A stretch of DNA of 12,662 nucleotides from an uncultured Moraxellaceae bacterium (GTDB lineage Bacteria; Pseudomonadota; Gammaproteobacteria; Pseudomonadales; Moraxellaceae), in the NCBI GenBank assembly GCA_937928295.1, contig CALEYY010000084.1, positions 1-12,662 of the forward strand, written 5' to 3'. The notes beneath the pieces are model-generated. The model did not search any database, was not told where the DNA came from, and saw only the letters and a list, made by a program, of their open reading frames with translations. Each line of letters opens with the position of its first letter. Within the stretch, counting starts at the first letter, position 1. Below are positions 6,275-12,662 of the stretch, in pieces. A program made the position numbers and the translations under genes.

Positions 6275-9200
6275 ATGAAATTTACCGATATCTTCATCAA
6301 GCGCCCGGTACTGGCGCTGGTGGTCAGCCTGATGATCCTGCTGCTGGGTCTGAAGTCGGCGTTTGACCTCAATGTGCGCCAGTATCCCGAGCTGCAGAAT
6401 GCCGTGGTCAATGTCACCACGGTTTATGTGGGTGCCGATGCCGATCTGATCCAGGGCTTCATCACCACGCCGCTGGAGCGCGAGATCGCATCGGCGCAGG
6501 GCATCGACTATGTGAAATCGACGAGCATCTCCGGCGTCAGTTCGATTCAGGTTTACCTGCGTCTGGACTATGACCCGAACGAGGCGCTCACGCAGATCGC
6601 GGCCAAGGTCAACAAGCTGCGCAACCAGCTGCCGGAAGCCTCGGAAGATCCGACCGTGGAGTTGTCGGTGGGCGATACCACGGCGGCGATGTATCTGTCG
6701 TTCTACTCCGACATTCTCGACAACAACCAGATCACCGACTACCTGGTGCGCGTCGTTGAGCCGCGCCTGGCCACGGTGGCTGGCGTGCAGCGTGCCAAGA
6801 TTCTCGGCGACCGTACCTTCGCCATGCGCATCTGGATGAAGCCGGAGCGCATGGCCGCGCTCGGTGTGACCGCCAGCGATGTTTACGGTGCTCTGCGCAA
6901 CAACAATGTGCAGGCCGCGCTCGGTGCTACCAAGGGTTCGATGGTGCAGGTCGATCTCACCACCGCTACCGACCTCAACACGCCGGAGCAGTTCCGTTCG
7001 CTGGTCGTGCGCTCCACGCCCGATGCCATGATCCGCCTCGGCGATATCGCTGATGTGGTGCTGGGCTCGGAAAGCTATGGCACGCAGGTGTCGTTCAACG
7101 GCAAGAGCGCGACCTTCATGGGCATCGAGATCGCCCCGGACGCGAACTCGCTGGATGTCATCAAGGATCTGCGCGAAAACGTCTGGCCGGATATTCTCAA
7201 GCAGCTGCCGGAAGGTCTGAAGGCAAACATTCCCTACGACTCCACGCGCTATATCCAAGACGCGATCAACGAGGTTATCAAGACGCTGATCGAGGCCATT
7301 GCGATTGTCATCGTGGTGATTTACTTGTTCCTCGGCTCCATGCGCAGCGTGCTGATTCCGGCGGTGACGGTGCCGCTGTCGATGATCGGCGCCTGCTTCC
7401 TGATGACGCTGATGGGCTTCTCGATCAACCTGCTGACCCTGCTCGCGATGGTGCTGGCGATCGGCATGGTGGTCGATGACGCCATCATTGTGCTGGAGAA
7501 TATTCATCGTCATATCGAAGAGGGCATGAAGCCTTTCGATGCTGCCATCAAGGGCGCGCGCGAGCTGCTCGGGCCGGTCATTGCCATGACCATCACGCTG
7601 GTCGCGGTGTATCTGCCGATCGGCTTTATTGGCGGTCTCACCGGCACGCTGTTTGTGGAGTTTGCCTTCACGCTGGCGGGCGCGGTGTTGCTGTCGGGCG
7701 TGATTGCGCTGACGCTGTCGCCGATGATGTCGGCCATGCTGCTGCACTCGAAAAAAGAGGAACAGGGCAACCGTTTTGCGCACTGGCTGGATACCAAGTT
7801 CGAAGCTCTTCGCCTGAACTATCAGCGCAAACTGCACGGCGCGCTGGACGACAAACATGTCATCGCCACCTTTGGCGCCATTGTGCTGGTGTCGTGCTTC
7901 TTCCTGTTCAAGAGCGCGCCGCAGGAGTTGGCGCCGGAAGAGGACCAGGGCTTCTTCCTGATCTTCTCGCAGAGCGATTCGTTCTCGTCGCTGGATTATC
8001 TGACCAAGTTCACCGATGAGCTGGTGAAAATCGCCAACGCTATCCCGGAAAAGGCCAACTTCTTCCTGCTCAATGGGGTCGGTGGCGGTGGCTCGGCGGT
8101 GGGTAGCAACACGGCTATCTCCGGCATTGTGATGAAGCCGTGGACAGAGCGAGAGCGCACCACCAAGGAAGTGCTAACCGAGGTCACGGGGCAGGCGGGC
8201 AGTGTGGCGGGTCTGCAGAATGCGGTGTTCGCGCCGCCGTCGCTGCCCAGTGGCGGCAACGGCTTCCCGGTCGAGTTCATCATCACCAGCACGGCATCGC
8301 CCCAGGCCATGCTGGAGGCTGCCAACGAGGTCGTCGGGCAGGCCATGGCGAGCAAGAAGTTCATCTTCATGCGCGCCGACCTGAAGATCGACAAGCCGCA
8401 GGTGAAGGTCGATGTGGATCGCGAGAAAGCGGCATTGCTGGGCATCAACATGAACACGCTGGCGGCCGACATGTCGGCCATGCTGTCTGGTGGCTATGCC
8501 AATCGCTTCAGCATGGAGTCGCGTTCGTACAAGGTGATTCCGCAGGTGCAGCGCAGTGAGCGTCTGAACCCGGATCAGCTCTCGCAGTACTACACGCGCA
8601 CGGCGGCCGGCGAGCTGATTCCTCTGTCGACGGTGGTGACCCTGCGCGATACCGTGCAGCCGCAGGCACTGAACCGCTTCCAGCAGCTCAACGCGGTGAC
8701 CATCTCGGGCGTGCAACGGCCGGGTGTGACACTGGGCGACGCTTTGAGCGTGCTTGAGCAGGCGTCTGCGAAAGTGCTGCCCAAGGACTACGGCGTGGAT
8801 TATGCCGGCGGTTCGCGTCAGTACAAGAATGAGGGCTCGGCGTTGGTGGTCACCTTCTTCTTCGCCATGATCATCATTTATCTGGTGCTGGCGGCGCAGT
8901 TCGAGTCTTTCCGCGACCCCATCATCATGCTGGTCACGGTGCCGATGTCGATCTGCGGGGCGCTGCTCTGTCTCAACATCGCGGCCATGTTCCAGACGCC
9001 GGGGGCGAGCATCAACATCTACACGCAGGTGGGGTTGGTGACGCTGATCGGGGTGATTGCCAAACACGGCATCCTGATCGTGGAGTTCGCCAATCAGCTG
9101 CAGAAGCAAGGCTATGCCAAGCGTCTGGCGATTGAAGAGGCGGCGTCGATCCGTTTGCGTCCGGTGCTGATGACCACCGCTGCGCTGGTGCTGGGCATGC

Positions 9201-9376
9201 TGCCGCTGCTGTTCGCGACTGGCCCCGGCGCGGCTGCGCGTTTCTCCATGGGTCTGGTGATTTCCACTGGCATGACCATCGGCACCTTGTTCACGCTGTT
9301 TGTGGTGCCGGCGATGTATCTTTACCTCGGCCGCGAGCATGTCGCTGAAGAGAAACCGGTCGAGGAGACAGCATGA
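6275..9376 (+). CDS. RND multidrug efflux permease, HAE1 family
   Basis: This proton-driven inner-membrane pump exports hydrophobic or amphiphilic compounds from the periplasm or outer leaflet as a trimer. Its 1,033 residues match the AcrB/MexI family. TM1 is at about 10-28 (KRPVLALVVSLMILLLGL). The proton relay in TM4 is intact: D401-D402 in GMVVDDAIIVLEN, equivalent to AcrB D407/D408. The TM10 lysine is K930 in IAKHGILIVEFANQ, equivalent to AcrB K940. The RLRPVLMTT motif before TM11 is also present. The two large porter domains lie between TM1-2 and TM7-8. Overall it reads more like the MexI subgroup than AcrB, but the substrate cannot be predicted. It begins 14 nt after the adaptor with a modest AGGG site, and its stop overlaps the next start. 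No frameshift or missing catalytic residue is seen. Confidence 0.96.
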   Translation: MKFTDIFIKRPVLALVVSLMILLLGLKSAFDLNVRQYPELQNAVVNVTTVYVGADADLIQGFITTPLEREIASAQGIDYVKSTSISGVSSIQVYLRLDYDPNEALTQIAAKVNKLRNQLPEASEDPTVELSVGDTTAAMYLSFYSDILDNNQITDYLVRVVEPRLATVAGVQRAKILGDRTFAMRIWMKPERMAALGVTASDVYGALRNNNVQAALGATKGSMVQVDLTTATDLNTPEQFRSLVVRSTPDAMIRLGDIADVVLGSESYGTQVSFNGKSATFMGIEIAPDANSLDVIKDLRENVWPDILKQLPEGLKANIPYDSTRYIQDAINEVIKTLIEAIAIVIVVIYLFLGSMRSVLIPAVTVPLSMIGACFLMTLMGFSINLLTLLAMVLAIGMVVDDAIIVLENIHRHIEEGMKPFDAAIKGARELLGPVIAMTITLVAVYLPIGFIGGLTGTLFVEFAFTLAGAVLLSGVIALTLSPMMSAMLLHSKKEEQGNRFAHWLDTKFEALRLNYQRKLHGALDDKHVIATFGAIVLVSCFFLFKSAPQELAPEEDQGFFLIFSQSDSFSSLDYLTKFTDELVKIANAIPEKANFFLLNGVGGGGSAVGSNTAISGIVMKPWTERERTTKEVLTEVTGQAGSVAGLQNAVFAPPSLPSGGNGFPVEFIITSTASPQAMLEAANEVVGQAMASKKFIFMRADLKIDKPQVKVDVDREKAALLGINMNTLAADMSAMLSGGYANRFSMESRSYKVIPQVQRSERLNPDQLSQYYTRTAAGELIPLSTVVTLRDTVQPQALNRFQQLNAVTISGVQRPGVTLGDALSVLEQASAKVLPKDYGVDYAGGSRQYKNEGSALVVTFFFAMIIIYLVLAAQFESFRDPIIMLVTVPMSICGALLCLNIAAMFQTPGASINIYTQVGLVTLIGVIAKHGILIVEFANQLQKQGYAKRLAIEEAASIRLRPVLMTTAALVLGMLPLLFATGPGAAARFSMGLVISTGMTIGTLFTLFVVPAMYLYLGREHVAEEKPVEETA

Positions 9377-9948
9377 CCGCACTGTTACTGACTTTGGCGG
9401 CGCTAAGCATCTGGCTGTATCAGGATGCTCAGCGCCGGCAGATGAATTCGCCGGGGGCGTGGGTGGTGGCGTTGTGCCTGCTAGGCCCGGTGGCCATTGC
9501 CGCGTACTGGGCGCGACGGCCGCTGTTCGAGGGCGAAGTGCGCGTGGGCGGTCGCGGCTGGGTCATGATGCGCGTGTTCCTGCTGGCGCTGACGGCGTGG
9601 GCCATTCTGTTCTGCGCTGTATTTTCGGTCTGGCTCAGTGCCTTCATGCCGCTGCTGGCGATTTTCGCGCTGGTCGTTGGGCTGGGCCTGCTGTTTGCCG
9701 GCGGTTGGGTGTTCGTGGTTGCGATGCTGCTGCTCGCGGCCTGGCTGATTCGCGACGGCCAGCGCGTCGAAATCGGCCCGACGCATGCGGCGCTGAAAGG
9801 TCAGCGTGCGCCACAGCCGGGTGACCGCCTGATCAAGGTCATCTTCCTGATGGGCCTGCTCTCGGTGTTCATTCTCACCGAGCCCAGCCACCCGGATTGG
9901 GTGCAGGAGTCGGAGTGGCAGAGCTTGCAGAATCGGGTGGTGTTGTAG
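9373..9948 (+). CDS. Uncharacterised multi-pass membrane protein coupled to RND pump
   Basis: A 191-residue protein of no family I can firmly recognise. The N-terminus has a hydrophobic helix, the polar turn YQDAQRRQMNSPGAW, then a second helix with GPVAIAAYWARRP. This layout recalls the PLDc_N-type two-helix membrane module, but the similarity is weak. Further helices lie at about 66-86, 89-110, 111-125 and 156-166. The C-terminus is polar. The start codon overlaps the RND stop in an ATGA, so the two are probably translationally coupled. It ends 8 nt from the convergent brnA, with no terminator between them. Its position suggests an accessory role in pump assembly or membrane insertion, or merely co-transcription; no function can be assigned. 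Confidence 0.8.
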   Translation: MTALLLTLAALSIWLYQDAQRRQMNSPGAWVVALCLLGPVAIAAYWARRPLFEGEVRVGGRGWVMMRVFLLALTAWAILFCAVFSVWLSAFMPLLAIFALVVGLGLLFAGGWVFVVAMLLLAAWLIRDGQRVEIGPTHAALKGQRAPQPGDRLIKVIFLMGLLSVFILTEPSHPDWVQESEWQSLQNRVVL

Positions 9949-9956
9949 GGGTTGAG

Positions 9957-10289
9957 CTACTCCTGCGTCGCCTTGCTCATCTCCTGCGAGGAATGAGCAT
10001 AGGCGCGTAGCACGGCATTGATACGAGTCTGGTATCGACTACCGGTCGCTTTGAAGAAGTCGAGCACATCCTCATCAATTCGTAGCGTGATCTGCTTCTT
10101 GGGTGCCGGGATGGCGCGCTTGGCAGCCTTCCAGAAGGTCTCATCCAGCGCCGGGATATCGCTATAGTCAATATCGCCATCAGGCATTGCTCGCAAAGCA
10201 GCAAGCTCGGCCTGCTGTGCTTTTGTCAGCTTTGGCGGGTTGTTTGGGTCAAGGCTGAGCTTGATCGTACTGCTGTCGTTCTTTCGCAT
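9957..10289 (-). CDS. brnA: BrnA-family antitoxin (RHH DNA-binding)
   Basis: A 110-residue protein with a ribbon-helix-helix domain at the C-terminus. The strand is KKQITLRIDEDVLDFF, followed by a helix and then YQTRINAVLRAYA, the typical BrnA/CopG-like end. The N-terminal half carries the DIDYSDIPALDETFWKAAKR region common in BrnA, which binds the toxin. In this family the antitoxin neutralises BrnT and represses the shared promoter. ATG 10289 is preferred to ATG 10295 because an AGGAAGG site lies 7 nt before it but only 1 nt before the other. It overlaps the 3' end of brnT by 41 nt, the usual toxin-first arrangement. At 110 residues it is somewhat longer than typical BrnA. Confidence 0.85.
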   Translation of the reverse strand: MRKNDSSTIKLSLDPNNPPKLTKAQQAELAALRAMPDGDIDYSDIPALDETFWKAAKRAIPAPKKQITLRIDEDVLDFFKATGSRYQTRINAVLRAYAHSSQEMSKATQE

Positions 10290-10527
10290 TTGCATACCTT
10301 CCTGAAATCAATCGGATCGTGTCGCCATTCCGAATGGTGTAGATCACACACAACACATTGCCCTGAACGACACCCACCGTTTTCCAACGATTCTCACCAT
10401 AGTCTGTTCGCGTGTCTTGCGCTTCGAGCCGGTTCGCATCAAGGAACACCATCGCTGCGACCTCAAAGGACAAGCCATGCTTGTGCTGGTTGCTGTCGGC
10501 CTTGTTCTTGTGCCATTCAAGCTTCAT
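10249..10527 (-). CDS. brnT: BrnT-family ribonuclease toxin
   Basis: A 92-residue BrnT-type toxin; characterised members are RelE-fold ribonucleases that inhibit translation. The family pattern is clear: MKLEWHKNKADSNQHKHGLSF at the start, then DYGENRWKTVGVVQGNVLCVIYT, then IRLISGRYANAKERQQY at the end, keeping the Arg and Glu-Arg positions conserved in BrnT. I set the start at ATG 10527 because BrnT proteins usually begin M-x-(F/L)-E-W. An in-frame ATG at 10554 would add nine residues (MEKNTNVVT). Neither has a strong ribosome site. It lies 38 nt downstream of radC in the same direction, and brnA follows with overlap. Nothing indicates that the toxin is inactivated. Confidence 0.85.
   Translation of the reverse strand: MKLEWHKNKADSNQHKHGLSFEVAAMVFLDANRLEAQDTRTDYGENRWKTVGVVQGNVLCVIYTIRNGDTIRLISGRYANAKERQQYDQAQP
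10297..10303 (-). promoter_or_regulatory. Ribosome binding site of brnA inside brnT
   Basis: The minus strand reads AGGAAGG, close to the ideal Shine-Dalgarno sequence, 7 nt before ATG 10289. It lies within the brnT coding region and is far stronger than anything before brnT. This would favour translation of the antitoxin over the toxin from one mRNA and decides the brnA start. Confidence 0.6.
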
Positions 10528-10537
10528 TGTAACTACA

Positions 10538-10569
10538 TTTGTATTTTTTTCCATGGCGCTGCCCGTCAA
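10538..10569 (-). promoter_or_regulatory. Weak candidate promoter for brnTA
   Basis: On the minus strand TTGACG (10569-10564) matches 5 of 6 bases of a -35 element and overlaps the radC stop. TACAAA (10543-10538) could serve as a -10, but the 20-bp spacing is too long for a good sigma70 promoter. If used, the transcript would start only a few bases before ATG 10527, giving a nearly leaderless toxin message. Confidence 0.2.
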
Positions 10570-11240
10570 AGCCAGCCGCGCTCGGCAAACGACACCGGCT
10601 CGCCATCACCAATCACCAGATGATCCAGCGTGCGCACCTCGACCAGCGCCAGAGCCTCTTTCAGTCGCGTGGTGATGTGCCGGTCAGCGGCTGACGGTTC
10701 GGCCACACCGGACGGATGGTTGTGCGCAAAGATCACCGCGCCGGCCCGCTGCGCGATGGCGCGTTTGACCACTTCACGCGGGTGGATGGAGCAGCTGTCT
10801 AGCGTGCCGCGAAAGATCTCCTCGAAGGCGATGACGCGGTGCTGGTTGTCGAGATAGAGCACGGCAAAGACCTCGTGGTCGTAGCCGCGCAGCTGGGCGC
10901 GCAGGAACTCGCGGGTGGCGGCAGGGCTGGTGAGCTTGCCCTTGCGGCTCAGGCTTTCGCTGAGATAGCGCCGGCTCAGCTCGACCGACGCATGAAGGCG
11001 CGCCACCCGCGCCGGGCCCCAGTCTATGCGGAGCAGCAGGTCTTCGATTGGGGCATCGAGCAGGTCGCGGATGCCGCCATAGTGCTGCAGGGCTTGTCGT
11101 GCCATGTCTACGGCGGTCAGACCTTCGCGGCCGTGGCCGATGAGCAGGGCCAGCAGCTCGGCGGTGCTGAGTGCGCCGGGCCCCTGAAGCAGCAGTTTTT
11201 CACGCGGCCGTTCGGCGGCCGGCCAGTCTCGAATACGCAT
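10566..11240 (-). CDS. radC: RadC family protein (UPF0758, JAMM/MPN domain)
   Basis: A 224-residue RadC. The N-terminal helix-hairpin-helix region includes LSTAELLALLIGHGREG and a second segment near WGPARVARLHASVELSRRYL. The C-terminal JAMM metalloprotease-like domain has the expected metal-binding signature H173-N-H175-PSG with D186. Length is normal for the family. The molecular function is uncertain; the old link to DNA repair in E. coli was traced to another gene. ATG 11240 has AGGAG 8 nt upstream. It diverges from coaBC across 90 bp, the arrangement conserved in many Gammaproteobacteria, which helps place the organism. The brnTA pair follows in the same direction. Confidence 0.93.
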   Translation of the reverse strand: MRIRDWPAAERPREKLLLQGPGALSTAELLALLIGHGREGLTAVDMARQALQHYGGIRDLLDAPIEDLLLRIDWGPARVARLHASVELSRRYLSESLSRKGKLTSPAATREFLRAQLRGYDHEVFAVLYLDNQHRVIAFEEIFRGTLDSCSIHPREVVKRAIAQRAGAVIFAHNHPSGVAEPSAADRHITTRLKEALALVEVRTLDHLVIGDGEPVSFAERGWL

Positions 11241-11330
11241 GCGGGTGACTCCTGTCGTTCATAAATTCCCTGGGCTGCCGTGGTATCTTTCGCAGCTGCA
11301 TAAGGTATAGACCCTGATTGGAGCTTTCGC
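11241..11330. promoter_or_regulatory. Divergent radC/coaBC intergenic region
   Basis: This 90-bp spacer must hold the starts of both transcripts. A TATAGA hexamer at 11306-11311 could be the coaBC -10 but has no convincing -35. The AT-rich GAATTTATGAA (11270-11260 on the minus strand) could contribute to the radC promoter. GGAG (11320-11323) lies 7 nt before the coaBC ATG. No palindrome or riboswitch-like structure is evident. Confidence 0.35.
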
Positions 11331-12137
11331 ATGCTCGCGCGGCTGTCAAACAAACATATTTTGCTCGGCGTGACCGGCGGTATCGCGGCCTATAAAAGTG
11401 CCGAGCTGATTCGCCGCCTGCGCGATGCCGGTGCCGAGGTGCAGGTGGTGATGACCGCCGCCGCGCGCGAATTCATCACGCCGCTGACACTGCAGGCGCT
11501 GTCCGGCAATCCGGTGCATGTGGATCTGCTCGATCCGGCGGCGGAAGCGGCCATGGGGCATATCGAACTGGCGCGCTGGGCTGATCTGTTTCTGGTGGCA
11601 CCGGCCTCGGCGGATACACTGGCGCGGCTGGCGCAGGGCATCGCCAATGATTTGCTGACGACCTGCTGGCTGGCGGCATCGGGCAAGAAAGCCGTGGCGC
11701 CGGCCATGAACCAGCAAATGTGGGCCGATGCAGCAACGCAGGCCAATTTGGCGACCTTGCAGGCGCGCGGCATCGCGGTGTTCGGCCCCGGCAGCGGCGC
11801 GCAGGCCTGTGGCGATGTGGGTGCCGGGCGCTTGCTGGAGGCGCAGCAACTCGCCGATCTCTGTGCCGATCAATTCGAGAGTGGCCTGCTCAGCGGTGCG
11901 CATGTGGTCATCACGGCCGGCCCTACGCGTGAGGCGCTGGACCCGGTGCGCTACCTGAGCAATCACAGCTCGGGCAAGATGGGTTTTGCGCTGGCCGAGG
12001 CCTGCGTCGAGGCCGGCGCGCGCGTCACGCTGATTGCCGGCCCGGTGCATCTGCCCACGCCGGCGCGGGTGCAGCGCGTGGATGTGGTCAGCGCGCTGGA
12101 CATGCTGGCAGCCAGCGCCACTGCAGTGGCTGATGCC
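11331..12137 (+). CDS. coaBC: CoaBC (Dfp), 3'-truncated by chimeric join
   Basis: This is a bifunctional coenzyme A enzyme. CoaB ligates 4'-phosphopantothenate to cysteine, and CoaC decarboxylates the product with FMN. The flavoprotein half is complete and carries GVTGGIAAYK (13-22), catalytic H77 (MGHIEL), PAMNQQMW with N127, and C160 in ACGDVGAGRL. These correspond to E. coli H75, N125 and C158. The CoaB half begins with ITAGPTREALDPVRYLSNHSSGKMG (194-218, nucleotide-binding) and continues to VADA at about residue 269. Family members then read into an AAVADW/Y-RP segment and run to about 400 residues. Here the sequence turns into phage-like protein, so the synthetase active-site lysines are missing. 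The frame stays open to the window end, which hides the break. The gene is probably intact in the genome. Confidence 0.93.
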
Positions 12138-12284
12138 AAAGCGGCCGTCGGCTCGGCGCGCACGGTGTTCACGGTGCTGGGCTCGACGGTCGGCTACGTG
12201 TCCAACATCGCCCAGCAAGTCGTGGGCTTCTACTTCGGTAGCAGCCGCGGGTCGAGCCAGAAGACAGCCGCCATGACCGAGGCG
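12138..12284 (+). CDS. Phage-protein fragment, holin-like C-terminus (chimeric)
   Basis: In the coaBC frame the sequence becomes a hydrophobic helix (VFTVLGSTVGYVSNIAQQVV) followed by GFYFGSSRGSSQKTAAM. An aromatic-FGSS-x-GS-x-x-K ending after a transmembrane helix is typical of small phage membrane proteins of the three-TM holin type. There is no start or stop codon and no phage neighbour. It is about 150 bp long, the size of one read. The family assignment is from memory of the motif and is moderate at best. Confidence 0.4.
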
Positions 12285-12449
12285 ATCACTGCCGCTGGCC
12301 GGGCCTTGATCGATGATGCCGACGCGACCGCGCAGATCGCCACCCTCGGCCTGGCCGCGCTCTACCAGCCTCTCCACGCCAGCCTGACCGCCGTCGCCGG
12401 CGTCACCGTGCCGCTCCAGCCGGCCGGCACCGTGCAGCTGTATTGCCCC
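12285..12449 (+). CDS. Phage tail-fibre-like fragment (chimeric)
   Basis: The frame reads GRALIDDADATAQIATLGL, very close to the repeated 'ALLDDADAAAQRATLGLG' motif found in many phage tail-fibre and tail-associated proteins. Then comes LAALYQPLHASLTAVAGVTVPLQPAGTVQLY of no clear family. The last part may be yet another fragment. The joins near 12285 and 12449 are set only by where the motifs change and could move by tens of bases. No start or stop codon is present. Confidence 0.45.
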
Positions 12450-12566
12450 GACGCGTTGCTGGCACTGCAGCGGCCCGACGGCCATTGGGTGTTCGAGCTC
12501 GAGGCCGATTGCACCATTCCGGCCGAATACGTGCTGCTGCGTCACTATTTCGGCGAGCCGGTCGAC
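12450..12566 (+). CDS. shc: Squalene-hopene cyclase N-terminal fragment (chimeric)
   Basis: From 12450 the frame reads DALLALQRP and then DGHWVFELEADCTIPAEY, VLLRHYFGEPVD. This is the strongly conserved N-terminal segment of bacterial squalene-hopene cyclase (first QW-type repeat and the following helix), the enzyme that cyclises squalene to hopene. Only about 39 of roughly 650 residues are present. The homology ends at GTCGAC (12561-12566), which it shares with the next fragment on the opposite strand. It lacks a start codon and belongs to a different locus, probably a different organism. Confidence 0.7.
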
Positions 12567-12662
12567 GCCGTGGTCGGCATAGAGCTGGTTGAGGCGCTCC
12601 ATCGCCCCGTGCACGTGGATGGTCCTGTCCCAGCCGGCCTCGCGCAGCAGGCGGATCACCAG
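12561..12662 (-). CDS. Ligase-associated DNA exonuclease fragment (chimeric)
   Basis: The minus strand, entering from the window end, reads IRLLREAGWDRTIHVHGAM, then ERLNQLYADHGVD. This resembles the segment of metallo-beta-lactamase-fold 'ligase-associated DNA exonuclease' proteins, where family members have a leucine-rich helix followed by a (I/V)-x-x-HGA-x-x-(R/K)-(L/M) strand and helix. About 34 residues are present, without start or stop. It shares the 6 bp GTCGAC with the cyclase fragment, which looks like the overlap where two reads were wrongly joined. Identification is tentative. Confidence 0.45.

Noticed and set aside
6023..7858. Long minus-strand open frame of 611 codons
   Set aside because: It is antisense to the adaptor and RND genes, is rich in His/Arg/Gln as expected from reversed GC-rich coding sequence, and has no recognisable family.
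8174..9382. Minus-strand open frame of 402 codons
   Set aside because: It is antisense shadow of the RND gene, with the same His/Arg-rich composition and no ribosome site or domain.
11346..12659. Minus-strand open frame of 437 codons
   Set aside because: It is a shadow of coaBC that runs through the chimeric pieces; only its first about 34 codons (exonuclease-like, 12561-12662) look like real protein.
11331..12662. A real fusion of CoaBC with phage and hopene cyclase domains
   Set aside because: Each piece is a short internal fragment of a different family, the enzyme's essential CoaB end is missing, and an unrelated gene follows on the other strand. An assembly artefact explains it better.
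1..12662. CRISPR array, tRNA or rRNA
   Set aside because: No spaced direct repeats, no cloverleaf with a TTCGA-type arm and no ribosomal RNA signature were found by eye.

Overview
The window looks like one assembled contig. It has a coherent bacterial chromosome core, about 417 to 12137, flanked at both ends by short pieces of unrelated sequence. The first 25 bases are exactly the 3' end of the Illumina read-1 adapter. The core suggests a fairly high-GC gammaproteobacterium: the gene families fit, and radC diverges from coaBC as in many Gammaproteobacteria. The species cannot be named from the sequence alone.

Layout. 1-~416: adapter, then read-sized fragments (a proline-rich stretch, a methionine synthase piece, a gene end with a strong hairpin, and a truncated CoA-transferase-like tail). 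417-2829, minus strand: a lipid A modification operon, pap2 then eptA, closed by a rho-independent terminator. 2830-2998: a divergent control region with a perfect 9-bp inverted repeat. 2999-9948, plus strand: a tightly packed operon of TetR regulator, TolC-like outer membrane channel, periplasmic adaptor, HAE1-type RND pump and a small membrane protein, all overlapping or within 14 nt. 9957-11240, minus strand: a BrnT/BrnA-type toxin-antitoxin pair downstream of radC. 11331-12137: the start of coaBC, cut off in its CoaB half. 12138-12662: four unrelated fragments (two phage-like, squalene-hopene cyclase, ligase-associated exonuclease).

How the genes may work together. The RND operon encodes a complete tripartite efflux pump with its own outer membrane channel and a local TetR repressor. 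The divergent pap2-eptA pair would remodel the envelope by dephosphorylating a lipid phosphate and adding phosphoethanolamine to lipid A, the chemistry that gives polymyxin tolerance. The only strong palindrome lies between the two operons, so one TetR protein may control both drug efflux and surface charge. This is the most interesting biological hypothesis here; it is inference from layout and operator symmetry.

Caution. The plus-strand frame of coaBC stays open through all the foreign pieces to the window end, so automated annotation could report a spurious coaBC-phage-cyclase fusion. I read both ends as assembly artefacts, not as a new system.
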